Below are positions 1 through 9,870 of a stretch of 64,000 nucleotides of DNA, one piece after another. The notes under the pieces were generated by a model. The model worked only from the letters and a program-made list of their open reading frames with translations, searched no databases and was not told the DNA's origin. The DNA lies in contig NZ_CP108514.1 in assembly GCF_035989305.1 (NCBI RefSeq), forward strand, positions 6,552,501 to 6,616,500. The letters are read 5' to 3'. Every line of letters begins with the position of its first letter. Positions within the stretch are counted from its first letter, which is position 1. Both the position numbers and the translations under genes were made by a program. Source of the DNA: Streptomyces sp. NBC_01233. Its GTDB lineage: Bacteria; Actinomycetota; Actinomycetes; Streptomycetales; Streptomycetaceae.

Positions 1-843
1 GTGAATCGGTTCATCCCCGGCGAGACGGTCGACCAGGTCATCCCGATCGTCGAGGACCTCACCCGCAACGGCCTCGAGGTCACCCTCGACGTCGTCGGCG
101 AGGACATCACCCAGGTGGAGCAGTCCTACGCCGCCCGGGACGCCTACCTCCAGCTCATCGAGCGCCTCGCGGAGCTCGGCCTCGGCGAGAAGGCCGAGAT
201 GTCCGTGAAGCTGTCGATGTTCGGCCAGGCGCTGGAGGGCGGCCACGAGCTGGCGCTCGCCAACGTCCGTCCGGTCGTCGAGGCCGCAGCCGCCATCGGC
301 ACCACCGTGACGCTCGACGCCGAGGACCACACCACCCTCGACTCGATGTTCGCCATCCACGAGGAGCTGCGCCGGGACTTCCCGCAGACCGGCTGCGTGA
401 TCCAGGCGTACCTCTTCCGCACCGAGGCCGACGCCCGGCGCCTGGCCGCCGCCGGCAGCCGCGTCCGGATCGTCAAGGGCGCCTACAAGGAGCCCGCCGA
501 GGTCGCGTACCAGGACAAGGCGGATATCGACAAGGCGTACGTCCGGATCATGAAGATCCTGATGGAGGGCGAGGGCTACCCGATGATCGGGTCCCACGAC
601 CCGCGGCTGATCGCCATCGGCCAGGAACTGGCCCGGCAGGCAGGGCGCAAGCTGGACGAGTACGAGTTCCAGATGCTGTATGGCATCCGCGGCGAAGAGC
701 ACCTGCGGCTCGCCGCCGAGGGCCACCGGATGCGGGTCTACACCGCGTACGGGACGGACTGGTACGGCTACTTCATGCGCCGCCTCGCGGAGAAGCCGGC
801 CAACCTCCTGTTCTTCCTCCGCTCGATGATCACCAAGAACTAG
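1..843 (+). CDS. Proline dehydrogenase, 5' end cut by window edge
   Basis: This enzyme oxidises L-proline to 1-pyrroline-5-carboxylate with FAD, the first step of proline degradation. The visible 280 residues hold the FAD-binding barrel: VKGAYKE at about residues 158-164 and the C-terminal substrate motif YFMRRLAEKPAN at about 257-268 are typical. Monofunctional family members are near 300 residues, so roughly 25 N-terminal residues probably lie before the window. The GTG at position 1 is therefore not taken as the real start. The next gene, 31 bp downstream, encodes the second enzyme of the same pathway, so the two form an operon. Confidence 0.93.
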   Translation: MNRFIPGETVDQVIPIVEDLTRNGLEVTLDVVGEDITQVEQSYAARDAYLQLIERLAELGLGEKAEMSVKLSMFGQALEGGHELALANVRPVVEAAAAIGTTVTLDAEDHTTLDSMFAIHEELRRDFPQTGCVIQAYLFRTEADARRLAAAGSRVRIVKGAYKEPAEVAYQDKADIDKAYVRIMKILMEGEGYPMIGSHDPRLIAIGQELARQAGRKLDEYEFQMLYGIRGEEHLRLAAEGHRMRVYTAYGTDWYGYFMRRLAEKPANLLFFLRSMITKN

Positions 844-874
844 CCAAGAACTAGGTCAAGGAGTTACCAGCCCC

Positions 875-2506
<1,632 letters not shown>

Positions 2507-2524
2507 CCTCCGCCCTGCTGAACC

Positions 2525-2565
2525 CCGCCCCCGCTCCGGCACCCCCAAGTCCGGAGCGGGGGCGG
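2525..2565 (+). terminator. Hairpin terminator after pruA
   Basis: A 15-bp perfect GC-rich stem (2525-2539 pairing with 2551-2565) with an 11-nt loop lies 18 bp after the pruA stop. There is no long T run, as is common for Streptomyces terminators. Confidence 0.75.
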
Positions 2566-2608
2566 TATCCATTTCCCCACCGGGCAACTGCTGCTAGCCT
2601 GGCCGCAG

Positions 2609-2700
2609 TTGTCGTGTACGGCGACACGCTCCAGGACTCGGGCCCGGTTACCCGAGGGAGCCGAGGGCTCTGACGAGTTCCCGTACGGGTGGGATGTTTG
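2609..2700 (+). promoter_or_regulatory. Hairpin-rich leader upstream of the 2756 gene
   Basis: Four short perfect hairpins follow one another: GTCG/CGAC at about 2611-2625, CTCGGG/CCCGAG near 2638-2657, AGCC/GGCT near 2661-2671, and CCCG/CGGG near 2681-2690. A TAGCCT box at 2595-2600 could be the -10 element of the transcript. I do not recognise a known riboswitch here. High GC content produces hairpins by chance, so this is only a candidate structured 5' leader. Confidence 0.25.
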
Positions 2701-2755
2701 CCAGGAGATACGAGACCTCTACGCGTCCGTGCCGGGACGACGCCCGGGGAGACGT

Positions 2756-3649
2756 ATGTCCAGGCGCACCGACAACCGCCACCGCGTGGCGACCATCTGC
2801 CGTGAGGCCACCGGCCTGCCGCACCGCACCTGCCTCGGCTGGGCCGAAGCCGGCCTGATCACCCGCCACCAACCGGTCCCGGAGCCCGAGGACGAGGCGC
2901 AGCGCGCCCTCGAATCGCTCCTGGTGGCCGAGCTCGCCGACGGGCTCCGGGAACACGAGCGCCGTGACGGGGCCCTGTTCGGCTTCACCGCCGCCCGGCC
3001 GGTCGGCGCCGGTCTGGCGCTCGTCCTGCATCCGGCGATGGCGGACCGGGTCCTTGCCACGGTCCTGCCGCGCATCGACGAGCACTACGGCGGACTGCGC
3101 GGGGTGCCGGGGCTGCGCATCGTCCCGATGGGCTGCAGCTGGGCGCTGAACCAGTTGCAGGGCCCGGCAACGGTGGCACTGGTGCATCCCGACCCCGACT
3201 GGCGCCCGCTGCTGCCGGAGCACGGTGACGGACTCACGCAACTGTGGCGGCGCAACCGTCATCGCCTGCACCCCGTCGAGGCGGCGGAGCTCAGGGGGCG
3301 CGTCGGCGCAGGGGGCGATCCCGGATCGGTCCTGGCGCAGGACTGGCTGAACAGCAGGCTGCTGCGGCGCCCAGGGCTGCTGGGCGCCGCCGGGGCCGTG
3401 CACGGATGGGCGAACGTCTACACCCACGGCGGCGGGGACGTCGTCGTCGAGTGGTGCTGCGGCCAGGAACGGGACGAACTCGAGCGGCGGCTGCGTCGCA
3501 GCGGTCTGGCGGAGCGGCCGGACCGGATCGCCGAGCGGCTGCGGGACCGGCCGTGGTTCCCCGGTGAGATCGCGATGGGTGGAGCCTTCGTCACCCTGCG
3601 GCGCGGGCCCTGCCACGCGTCGTACGCCACGGCGCGGAGGGCGCACTGA
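2756..3649 (+). CDS. Conserved hypothetical protein, 297 residues
   Basis: I do not recognise the family. The protein is soluble, with no signal peptide or membrane segment. It begins with an Arg-rich stretch and has a short N-terminal CREATGLPHRTC segment resembling a helix-turn-helix or small Cys-containing motif. The remainder is Arg/Leu-rich with several Trp residues. The ATG at 2756 is preferred over an upstream start at 2609 because a GGGGAGA ribosome site sits just before it and the upstream part looks like structured leader. Its TGA overlaps the ATG of the next small gene by one base, so the two are co-translated. Confidence 0.7.
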   Translation: MSRRTDNRHRVATICREATGLPHRTCLGWAEAGLITRHQPVPEPEDEAQRALESLLVAELADGLREHERRDGALFGFTAARPVGAGLALVLHPAMADRVLATVLPRIDEHYGGLRGVPGLRIVPMGCSWALNQLQGPATVALVHPDPDWRPLLPEHGDGLTQLWRRNRHRLHPVEAAELRGRVGAGGDPGSVLAQDWLNSRLLRRPGLLGAAGAVHGWANVYTHGGGDVVVEWCCGQERDELERRLRRSGLAERPDRIAERLRDRPWFPGEIAMGGAFVTLRRGPCHASYATARRAH

Positions 3650-3864
3650 TGCTGACCGCGGTGATCGTGACGGCAGCCGTGCTCGGGGTGGCCAAAGTGG
3701 TGCGGGACTGGCTGATCCTGCGGCAGGTGCGGGCCGCCATGGAAGCCGGTACGCCGGAGGACCGGGTGCGGATCGGGATGCGGCTCGCCGAGGCCCTGGG
3801 CGGCGGGCAGTCCGGGCCGTCCCCGGAGCCGCCCGCCGGGGAGGTCGTCACACCTCCACGATGA
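3649..3864 (+). CDS. Small membrane-anchored protein, 71 residues
   Basis: Function unknown. The first about 15 residues (LTAVIVTAAVLGVAKVV) are hydrophobic and could form one membrane segment or signal anchor. A charged amphipathic region and a Pro-rich tail follow. Its ATG shares a base with the stop of the preceding gene, which argues for translational coupling. Its 3' end overlaps the convergent nitroreductase gene by 17 bp. Confidence 0.6.
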   Translation: MLTAVIVTAAVLGVAKVVRDWLILRQVRAAMEAGTPEDRVRIGMRLAEALGGGQSGPSPEPPAGEVVTPPR

Positions 3865-4549
3865 CCTGGTCCAGGGACTTGCGGACGAGGTCCGGGACCT
3901 CGCAGTCGTCCGCCGGGTAGCCCACCGGGATGACCGCGAAGGCCTTCTCGTTCTCCGGGCGGTTCAGGACGTGGCTCAGGAAGCGCATCGGGCTCGGGGT
4001 GTGGATGAGTGCGGCGAGGCCCGACAGGTGGAGGGCGGACAGGAGCATGCCGACGGCGATGCCGACCGACTCGTCGACGTAGTAGTGCTTGCGCTTGGTG
4101 CCGTCCGGGCCGAGCCAGTAGCGCTGCTGGAAGACCACGATCAGCGCCGGGGCGTCGGTGAGGTGGGTCTTGACGGCGTCGGTGCCGAGCGGGCGCAGGG
4201 CGGCGAGCCATTCGTCGCCGAGGCGGCCGTCGTAGGAGATCAGCTCCTCCTGCTCGGCGGCGGCGCGGATCTGCTCCCGTACGGCCGGGTCCTTGACCAG
4301 GACGAAGGTCCACGGCTGCTGGTGCGCCCCGGACGGGGCGGTCGCGGCGCAGGCGATCGCGTCCCGGACGACCTGTTCGGGCACCGGGTCGGGGGAGAAG
4401 TGGCGCACGGTCCGCCGCTGGTCCATGCGGGCCCGCAACTCGGCGGCGCGCGCGAGCGATTCGCCGCTCGCCATCCGCTCGGGCCGGTAGGGGGCGGGAC
4501 GGTACGGCTGGCCGTGGATCGGGGTCCACTGCTGGGTTTCGGGCGACAT
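3848..4549 (-). CDS. Nitroreductase family FMN oxidoreductase
   Basis: The 233-residue protein has the nitroreductase fold signature: RRTVRHFSPDPVPEQVV for FMN phosphate binding near residue 46, then the ATAPSGAHQQPW segment, and a C-terminal VIPVGYPADD motif. It resembles the iodotyrosine-deiodinase/BluB-like branch more than classical NfsB. The substrate cannot be read from sequence. The ATG at 4549 is preferred over a TTG seven codons upstream. It is divergent from the SUKH gene at 4659, with 109 bp between them. Confidence 0.85.
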   Translation of the reverse strand: MSPETQQWTPIHGQPYRPAPYRPERMASGESLARAAELRARMDQRRTVRHFSPDPVPEQVVRDAIACAATAPSGAHQQPWTFVLVKDPAVREQIRAAAEQEELISYDGRLGDEWLAALRPLGTDAVKTHLTDAPALIVVFQQRYWLGPDGTKRKHYYVDESVGIAVGMLLSALHLSGLAALIHTPSPMRFLSHVLNRPENEKAFAVIPVGYPADDCEVPDLVRKSLDQVIVEV

Positions 4550-4658
4550 GGGGCGAGTCTGCCGAGGCAATGGTCCAGACCGCCAGGGCCGCGTCGGCCG
4601 ATTCCGGCCGGTGGACGGCGTCCGGCGTCCGCAATGCGGTCCTTGGTACGGTCGCGGG

Positions 4659-5174
4659 ATGAGCGACTGGGACGCCTGGGCCGTACGGGCTCGGCTGCGC
4701 GCGAAGAGGATGCGCTACGAGCTGGCCGCGCCGCTCCCGGAGGCGGAGGTCCGGGCCTTCGAGGTGGAGCACGGCATCCGGCTGCCCGAGGAGTACCGGA
4801 CGTTCGTCACGACGGTCGGCGACGGCCCCGCGGGCCCCGAACACGGGCTGATGCCGCTGGTCACCCCGCGCCCGGAGGCCGACGACTGGGCGGTGGACGG
4901 GGAGTGGGAGGACGACCGGCGCCAGGGCCGGCTGGCCGCGCCCTGCCCGATCAGGGAACGCCGCCCGTTCGACGTGAACCGGAGGTTCGACGAGCGCGAG
5001 GGGCTGACCCTGGGCACGCTCATGCTGGCCGAGCAGGGGTGCGGCATGTATACGAGGCTGATCCTCAACGGGCCGCTGGCCGGTCAGGTCTGGCACCTGG
5101 ACCAGGACTTCGGGACCTGCATGCCCGAGAGCCCGGACTTCCGCACCTGGTACACCGACTGGCTGGAGAAGTGA
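4659..5174 (+). CDS. SMI1/KNR4 (SUKH) family protein
   Basis: The 171-residue protein has the SUKH core: an N-terminal acidic helix followed by VEHGIRLPEEYRTFVTTVGDG, and a C-terminal WHLDQDFGT...SPDFRTWYTDWLE segment. SUKH proteins often act as immunity proteins against contact-dependent or secreted toxins, but many are housekeeping proteins of unknown role. No toxin gene is visible beside it. It ends where the downstream acetyltransferase begins, so the two are co-transcribed. An immunity role is not supported here beyond family membership. Confidence 0.8.
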   Translation: MSDWDAWAVRARLRAKRMRYELAAPLPEAEVRAFEVEHGIRLPEEYRTFVTTVGDGPAGPEHGLMPLVTPRPEADDWAVDGEWEDDRRQGRLAAPCPIRERRPFDVNRRFDEREGLTLGTLMLAEQGCGMYTRLILNGPLAGQVWHLDQDFGTCMPESPDFRTWYTDWLEK

Positions 5175-5179
5175 CGGGC

Positions 5180-5713
5180 GTGCGCGTCGCACACACCGCC
5201 GCTCTGACCGGCGACGAGCTCCGCGAGGTGCGGGCCCTGTTGGACGAGGCCTTCGAGGGGGACTTCGGCGAGGAGGACTTCGAGCACGCCCTCGGCGGGA
5301 TGCACGTGCTGGTCCGGGACGCGGGCGGCGTGCTCGTCGCGCACGGCAGCGTCGTGCAGCGCCGGGTCGTGCACGGCGGGCGGGCCCTGCGGACCGGGTA
5401 CGTCGAGGCCGTAGCCGTACGGGCCGGCTCGCGGCGGCGGGGCCTCGGCGGGCAGGTCATGGCCGAGCTCGAAGGGATCATCACGCGGGCCTACGTGCTG
5501 GGCGCGCTGTCGGCGTCGCAGGACGGGGCCGCGCTCTACCCCGGCCGCGGCTGGGCGGTGTGGCCGGGCCCGGTCGGGGCGCTGTCGCCGGACGGGCCGG
5601 TGCGCCTCCCCGACGAGGAGGGCTCCACCTACGTGTGGGTGCCGCCCGGCGGGATCCGGCTGGACCCCGACGGGCGGCTCGACTTCGACTGGCGGGACGG
5701 GGACGTGCTCTAG
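5180..5713 (+). CDS. AAC(2')-type aminoglycoside 2'-N-acetyltransferase homologue
   Basis: The 177-residue GNAT protein resembles mycobacterial AAC(2') enzymes along its whole length: a LGGMHVLV segment, RTGYVEAVAV, the acetyl-CoA loop RRRGLGG, the LGALSAS block, YPGRGW, and a C-terminal DWRDGDVL matching the conserved DWRxGDV end. AAC(2') enzymes acetylate the 2'-amino group of aminoglycosides; a native peptidoglycan-related role has also been proposed. GTG 5180 is chosen because GGAG lies 11 nt upstream. GTG 5171, which overlaps the preceding stop as GTGA, is an alternative. It forms an operon with the SUKH gene. Confidence 0.85.
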   Translation: MRVAHTAALTGDELREVRALLDEAFEGDFGEEDFEHALGGMHVLVRDAGGVLVAHGSVVQRRVVHGGRALRTGYVEAVAVRAGSRRRGLGGQVMAELEGIITRAYVLGALSASQDGAALYPGRGWAVWPGPVGALSPDGPVRLPDEEGSTYVWVPPGGIRLDPDGRLDFDWRDGDVL

Positions 5714-5740
5714 CGGGTGTCGTGCCCACGCGACCGGGGG

Positions 5741-7771
5741 CTACGAGCCCGAGATGCTCGGCGCTCCCGATTCGATGTGGCCCGTGTAGCGGCGCGACCA
5801 GGTGCCGTCGGAGTCGGCCAGGATCGTGAAGTCGTACCAGCCGCTGCTGTAGGCCACCGCGTTGAAGTAGTCCTCGCGCGAGGAGTTCGCCGGGACGGTG
5901 TAGGTCCAGGGGCCGTCCGTGCGGTAGGCGTTCGAGCGGATCGTGAAGGTGACGGGGGAGGCGGAGGAGTTCGTCATCTTGAAGTAGACCGCCGTCTTGC
6001 CGGTCCCCGGCTCGACCGCGAAGCGGGCCGCCACCTCGATGTCCTTGCCCGTCTTCGACGCGTCGCCGATGAAGCGGCGCAGGAAGCGGTTCGGCCCGTA
6101 CATCGAGATGTCGTACTTGCCCGAGCCGTGGCCGAAGCCGATGTTGAAGTAGTCGCTGCCGGTGGCGCCCGGGTCGACCGTGTACTGCCAGGCCGCCGTG
6201 TCCCGGTGCTGGTGCGGGTGGATCGAGAAGTGCGCCGGCCGCTTCGCCTCCGCGCCCTGGTTGGTCATGGAGAACCACGCCAGGATCTTGCCGGCCGCCC
6301 CGAACTCGAAGCGGTCCAGGTTCCCGTTCGCCTGGTAAGGCAGGGCCCGCGCCGGGCGGGTGCCGGGTTCCTGCGCCGGGAGGGCGTTGTCCTGCGGCGC
6401 CGGGTTGGGCAGCGGGCCGCAGGTCGACTGGCCGATGACCTTGGCGGTGGAGGGGAGGCCTGCGGGGACTCCGTAGACCGGGTGTGCGAAGTCGAAGACG
6501 CCGGTCAGGTCGCCGGCCACCTTCCGGCGCCAGGCGCTGATGTTCGGGCAGGTGGCCGGGGTGCCGAGGGCGGCCGTCCACTGCTCCATGAACCGCAGGA
6601 CGGAGGTGTGGTCGAAGACCTCCGAGCTCACCCAGCCGCCGCGGGTCCACGGGGACATCACGATCATCGGGACGCGGAAGCCGAGCCCGATCGGGACGCC
6701 GTCCAGGTACTCGCCGGGGGTGCCGGGCGGGGCGATGGGCGGGGGCACGTGGTCGAAGAAGCCGTCGTTCTCGTCGTAGTTGAGGAAGAGGACCGTGGAG
6801 TCGAAGACCTCCGGGTTCGCGGCCAGGGCGCGGTAGACCAGGTCCACGAAGTGCGCGCCGTCGCCGGGCGGGGCGTACGGGTGCTCGGAGAAGGCCTCGT
6901 TGGCCACGACCCAGGACACCTGGGGGAGGGTGCCCGCGACGACGTCGGCGCGGATCGCGGCCGCGATGTCGTCCGGGGTGGAGCCGGTGACCTTGGGGAC
7001 CGAGCCCATGCCCCGGTCCCACAGGGGGTTGCCCGGGGCCGCGTCCGTGAACTTCTTGAAGTAGGCCAGACCGTTGTCCCCGTAGTTGTCCTGGGCGTTC
7101 TGGTAGACCTTCCAGCTCATGCCGGCCCGCTGGAGGGCCTCCGCGTACGTCTCCCAGGTCAGGCCGGACTCGTCGCCGCCGTCCTTGCTGGAGGCGTCGA
7201 CCTTGCCGCTCCACAGGAAGGTGCGGTTGGGGCCGGTCGCGCTGAGGGTGGAGCAGAAGTAGGCGTCGCAGACCGTGTAGTTGTCGGCGAGGCCGTAGTG
7301 GAAGGGGATGTCCCCCCGGTCCAGGTACCCGAGGGTGCGGGTGTTGCCGACGCCCGTGACCCAGTTGTCCATCCGGCCCTTGTTCCAGGCCGCGTGCTGC
7401 GAGCTCCAGCTGTGCGGGAGGTCGCCGTTGCACTGGGCCAGGGTCTCGCCGTCGACGCCGCCGGCCGGCGGCGTGGAGCTGAGCTTCCAGGGGTACTGGC
7501 GACCGCCCCAGTTGGGCTGGTTGAACATGCCCCAGCCGCCCGGGAGGTTGCCGGCGGCGCGGTCGCCGAACCCGCGGACGCCCTTCAGCCTGCCGAAGTA
7601 GTGGTCGAAGCTGCGGTTCTCCTGCATGAGGATCACCACGTGCTTCACGTCGGTGATGGTGCCGGTCGCGGCGGCCGCGGCCGCCGTCGTCGGCAGCGCC
7701 GCGGGCAGGGCGGCTCCCGCCATGAGCCCGGCTCCGATTCCCACGAACCCTCTGCGGCTGATCGGTGTCAC
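5741..7771 (-). CDS. Secreted phosphocholine-specific phospholipase C, Tat substrate
   Basis: This enzyme hydrolyses phospholipids to diacylglycerol and a phosphorylated head group outside the cell. The 676-residue protein starts with a twin-arginine signal (SRRGFVGIGAGL, then an Ala-rich h-region). The phosphoesterase domain follows with HVVILMQENRSFDHYFG near residue 46. The last about 200 residues look like the two C-terminal beta domains common in this family. Length is normal. Many such genes belong to the Pho regulon, and a possible PHO box lies upstream. The gene is convergent with the acetyltransferase gene. Confidence 0.95.
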   Translation of the reverse strand: MTPISRRGFVGIGAGLMAGAALPAALPTTAAAAAATGTITDVKHVVILMQENRSFDHYFGRLKGVRGFGDRAAGNLPGGWGMFNQPNWGGRQYPWKLSSTPPAGGVDGETLAQCNGDLPHSWSSQHAAWNKGRMDNWVTGVGNTRTLGYLDRGDIPFHYGLADNYTVCDAYFCSTLSATGPNRTFLWSGKVDASSKDGGDESGLTWETYAEALQRAGMSWKVYQNAQDNYGDNGLAYFKKFTDAAPGNPLWDRGMGSVPKVTGSTPDDIAAAIRADVVAGTLPQVSWVVANEAFSEHPYAPPGDGAHFVDLVYRALAANPEVFDSTVLFLNYDENDGFFDHVPPPIAPPGTPGEYLDGVPIGLGFRVPMIVMSPWTRGGWVSSEVFDHTSVLRFMEQWTAALGTPATCPNISAWRRKVAGDLTGVFDFAHPVYGVPAGLPSTAKVIGQSTCGPLPNPAPQDNALPAQEPGTRPARALPYQANGNLDRFEFGAAGKILAWFSMTNQGAEAKRPAHFSIHPHQHRDTAAWQYTVDPGATGSDYFNIGFGHGSGKYDISMYGPNRFLRRFIGDASKTGKDIEVAARFAVEPGTGKTAVYFKMTNSSASPVTFTIRSNAYRTDGPWTYTVPANSSREDYFNAVAYSSGWYDFTILADSDGTWSRRYTGHIESGAPSISGS

Positions 7772-7852
7772 TGGCCCCTCGCCTCCAACTCAAGTGCCCC
7801 GCTGGCACATTGACGGCAAGAGTGGCGGTGGCCGCGCCAAAGGTCTACATCC

Positions 7853-7874
7853 GTGCGGTAAGAGTTCGGTGAAC
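7853..7874 (-). promoter_or_regulatory. Possible PHO box upstream of phospholipase C
   Basis: On the minus strand one good 11-nt unit, GTTCACCGAAC (7864-7874), is followed in phase by a weaker unit, TCTTACCGCAC (7853-7863). Streptomyces PhoP boxes consist of such GTTCACC-type repeats. It lies about 80 bp upstream of the phospholipase start. Only one unit matches well, so this is a candidate. Confidence 0.35.
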
Positions 7875-8486
7875 TTCCGTGTGGCCGGAACCAGCCGGTG
7901 ATCCGCACAGGCCCCTTGTCCGGATCGGCGTTGCGGAGCAGGATCCGCAAGGCGTACGTGAGGTGGTCGAATCCCTGCACAACGGTGGTATCGGTACCGA
8001 TCCGGCCACCGAGCGGGCGGCGGACGGGCCGGCCCCGGCTCGTCCTGCGGATTGGTGTGATCGCGAACCAATACCCCGTCCGGGCGCGGCGGCCGCGTCG
8101 GGCGGATCACCCGTCCGGCTCTCCGGCGGCCGGCGAGGAGGGTGGCGTGCGTCACTCCAGCGGAACAGGATCGCATCCGCCCCATCTGGGCTCTGACCAG
8201 GAAAATTCTGCTCCAGGAGGGGCTGAAACGGACCCTCGGCGCGAGGCCTTCCGAGAGGTTCCCCGTCTCAGATAGTAGGAAGTCCGAGTAATTGCCGAGA
8301 CATACGGCGAGACCTCCCTTAGCTTTGTAGGAGCCGAACGTCTCGCCGATCCGGCGAATGGCGGTCGAGAGCGCGCGCCCCTGGCAGGCAACCCCTGCGG
8401 CGCACCGCTCCCCGCCTCTTCCGGCGCCTTGAAGGAACCCCTCATCCGTGGCCCGGCCACGCCGTGATCTCAAGGAGTCGATCACC
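7875..8486. other. Long gene-free region between phospholipase C and the 42-residue gene
   Basis: About 600 bp without a convincing gene. Short open frames on both strands lack ribosome sites and look like GC-driven noise. The part near 8270-8340 is less GC-rich, with TTAGCTTTGTAGGAG at about 8318-8332, and may hold the promoter of the small gene at 8487. No repeat, tRNA or recognisable riboswitch was seen. Confidence 0.4.
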
Positions 8487-8615
8487 ATGAACGCAACCAC
8501 CGCCGTCCGTCGCGTCCGCCACACCTCCGCCTCGGCCGCCGACCGCAAGAACGCCGCCGCCGCCCTCCAGCGCGCCCTCGACCGCCGCGACAACGGCGGG
8601 TCGACCGGCCACTGA
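8487..8615 (+). CDS. Small basic protein, 42 residues
   Basis: The start ATG has a clear AAGGAG ribosome site 9 nt upstream (8472-8477). The product is rich in Ala and Arg ([11 protein letters not shown], then [18 protein letters not shown]) and probably forms an amphipathic helix. No known function. It ends 13 bp before a perfect palindrome and 79 bp before leuB, so it may be a small protein of the leuB transcript. It does not look like a classical attenuator peptide because it has a single Leu pair and no run of branched-chain codons. Confidence 0.6.
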   Translation: MNATTAVRRVRHTSASAADRKNAAAALQRALDRRDNGGSTGH

Positions 8616-8628
8616 GCCACCCCCGGCG

Positions 8629-8663
8629 GACATATTGCGTCCACATGATGGACGCAATATGTC
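8629..8663 (+). promoter_or_regulatory. Perfect 15-bp palindrome upstream of leuB
   Basis: The arm GACATATTGCGTCCA (8629-8643) is followed by the 5-nt loop CATGA and its exact complement (8649-8663). It ends 31 bp before the leuB ATG. It is AT-richer than its surroundings and has no T run, so an operator fits better than a terminator. It could bind a leucine or branched-chain regulator. A stem-loop acting in the mRNA is the alternative. Confidence 0.6.
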
Positions 8664-8694
8664 TGAGGGCTGGGACAGGGAGTACGGTTTCGCC

Positions 8695-9735
8695 ATGTCG
8701 ACCAGCATCAATCTCGCAGTGATCCCCGGTGATGGCATCGGCCAGGAAGTCGTGGCTCAGGGACTCAAGGTCCTTACCGCGGTCCTGCCCCAGGATGTGA
8801 AGCTGGAGACCAAGCAATACGATCTCGGTGCCCAGCGCTGGCACCGCACCGGTGAGACCCTCCCGGACGCGGAACTCGAAGCCCTCAAGCACCACGACGC
8901 GATCCTCCTCGGCGCCATCGGCGACCCGTCGGTCCCGTCCGGCGTGCTGGAGCGCGGGCTGCTGCTGAAGCTCCGCTTCGCCTTCGACCACTTCATCAAC
9001 CTGCGCCCGTCGAAGCTGTTCCCCAACACCGCCACCCCGCTGGCCGGTCGCCCGGACATCGACTTCGTCGTGGTCCGCGAGGGCACCGAGGGCCCGTACA
9101 CCGGCAACGGCGGCAGCCTGCGCACCGGCACCCCCGCCGAGGTGGCCACCGAGGTCAGCCTCAACACCGCGTACGGCGTGGAGCGCGTGGTCCGCGACGC
9201 GTACGAGCGGGCCAATGCCCGCCCCCGCAAGAAGCTGACGCTGGTCCACAAGAACAACGTCCTCGTGTACGCCGGTCACCTGTGGAAGAACATCTTCGAC
9301 AAGGTCGGCCAGGAGTACCCCGAGGTCACCACCGACTACCTGCACGTCGACGCCGCGACGATCTTCTTCGTCACCCAGCCCGACCGCTTCGACGTCATCG
9401 TCACGGACAACCTCTTCGGTGACATCCTCACCGACCTGGCGGCCGCCGTGACCGGCGGAATCGGCCTCGCCGCCTCCGGGAACATCAACCCGACCGGCGC
9501 CTTCCCGTCCATGTTCGAGCCCGTCCACGGCTCGGCCCCGGACATCGCCGGCACCGGCAAGGCCGACCCGACCGCGACGATCCTCTCCGTCGCCCTCCTG
9601 CTGCGCCACCTCGGCTACGAGGCCCAGGCCGTCCGCATCGAGGACGCGGTCTCCGCCGACCTGGCGGAGCGCGACGGCACCTTCCGCTCCACCGACGCGA
9701 TCGGCGACGCGCTCGCCGCTCGAGTAGCCGGCTGA
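8695..9735 (+). CDS. leuB: 3-isopropylmalate dehydrogenase
   Basis: This cytoplasmic NAD-dependent enzyme oxidatively decarboxylates 3-isopropylmalate in leucine synthesis. The 346-residue protein has the isocitrate/isopropylmalate dehydrogenase fold: [11 protein letters not shown] near the N-terminus, [15 protein letters not shown], the KNNVLVYAG loop, and the Mg-binding [14 protein letters not shown] signature, then [16 protein letters not shown] 8695 matches the family N-terminus. leuCD lie about 32 kb away in this window, so the leucine genes are dispersed. A palindrome just upstream and a hairpin just downstream suggest a separate transcription unit. Confidence 0.97.
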   Translation: MSTSINLAVIPGDGIGQEVVAQGLKVLTAVLPQDVKLETKQYDLGAQRWHRTGETLPDAELEALKHHDAILLGAIGDPSVPSGVLERGLLLKLRFAFDHFINLRPSKLFPNTATPLAGRPDIDFVVVREGTEGPYTGNGGSLRTGTPAEVATEVSLNTAYGVERVVRDAYERANARPRKKLTLVHKNNVLVYAGHLWKNIFDKVGQEYPEVTTDYLHVDAATIFFVTQPDRFDVIVTDNLFGDILTDLAAAVTGGIGLAASGNINPTGAFPSMFEPVHGSAPDIAGTGKADPTATILSVALLLRHLGYEAQAVRIEDAVSADLAERDGTFRSTDAIGDALAARVAG

Positions 9736-9757
9736 CCCGGCAGCTCCACCTCAAAGG

Positions 9758-9790
9758 AAGCCGCCGGGTCACAATGGGACCTGGCGGCTT
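9758..9790 (+). terminator. Hairpin after leuB
   Basis: A 13-bp stem with one mismatch (9758-9770 against 9778-9790) and a 7-nt loop lies 22 bp after the leuB stop. Confidence 0.6.
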
Positions 9791-9841
9791 CTCCTGTGCG
9801 GCCCCCGGGTGCCACCATCTCCCCTGGGCCGCAGTTCCCGC

Positions 9842-9870
9842 TTCTCCGTAGCCTCCTCGCGCGCGATAAT
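9842..9870 (+). promoter_or_regulatory. Candidate promoter of ilvE
   Basis: GATAAT (9865-9870) is a good -10 box in an otherwise very GC-rich region. TTCTCC lies 17 bp upstream as a weak -35. The resulting 5' leader would be about 85 nt. Confidence 0.4.

Noticed and set aside
4659..5174. Immunity gene of a polymorphic toxin system
   Set aside because: SUKH family membership alone is not enough; no toxin, secretion or repeat-containing gene is nearby.
7879..8460. Short open frames on both strands in the gap before the 42-residue gene
   Set aside because: No ribosome sites, no recognisable family, Arg/Pro-rich translations typical of non-coding GC-rich DNA, and mutually overlapping.
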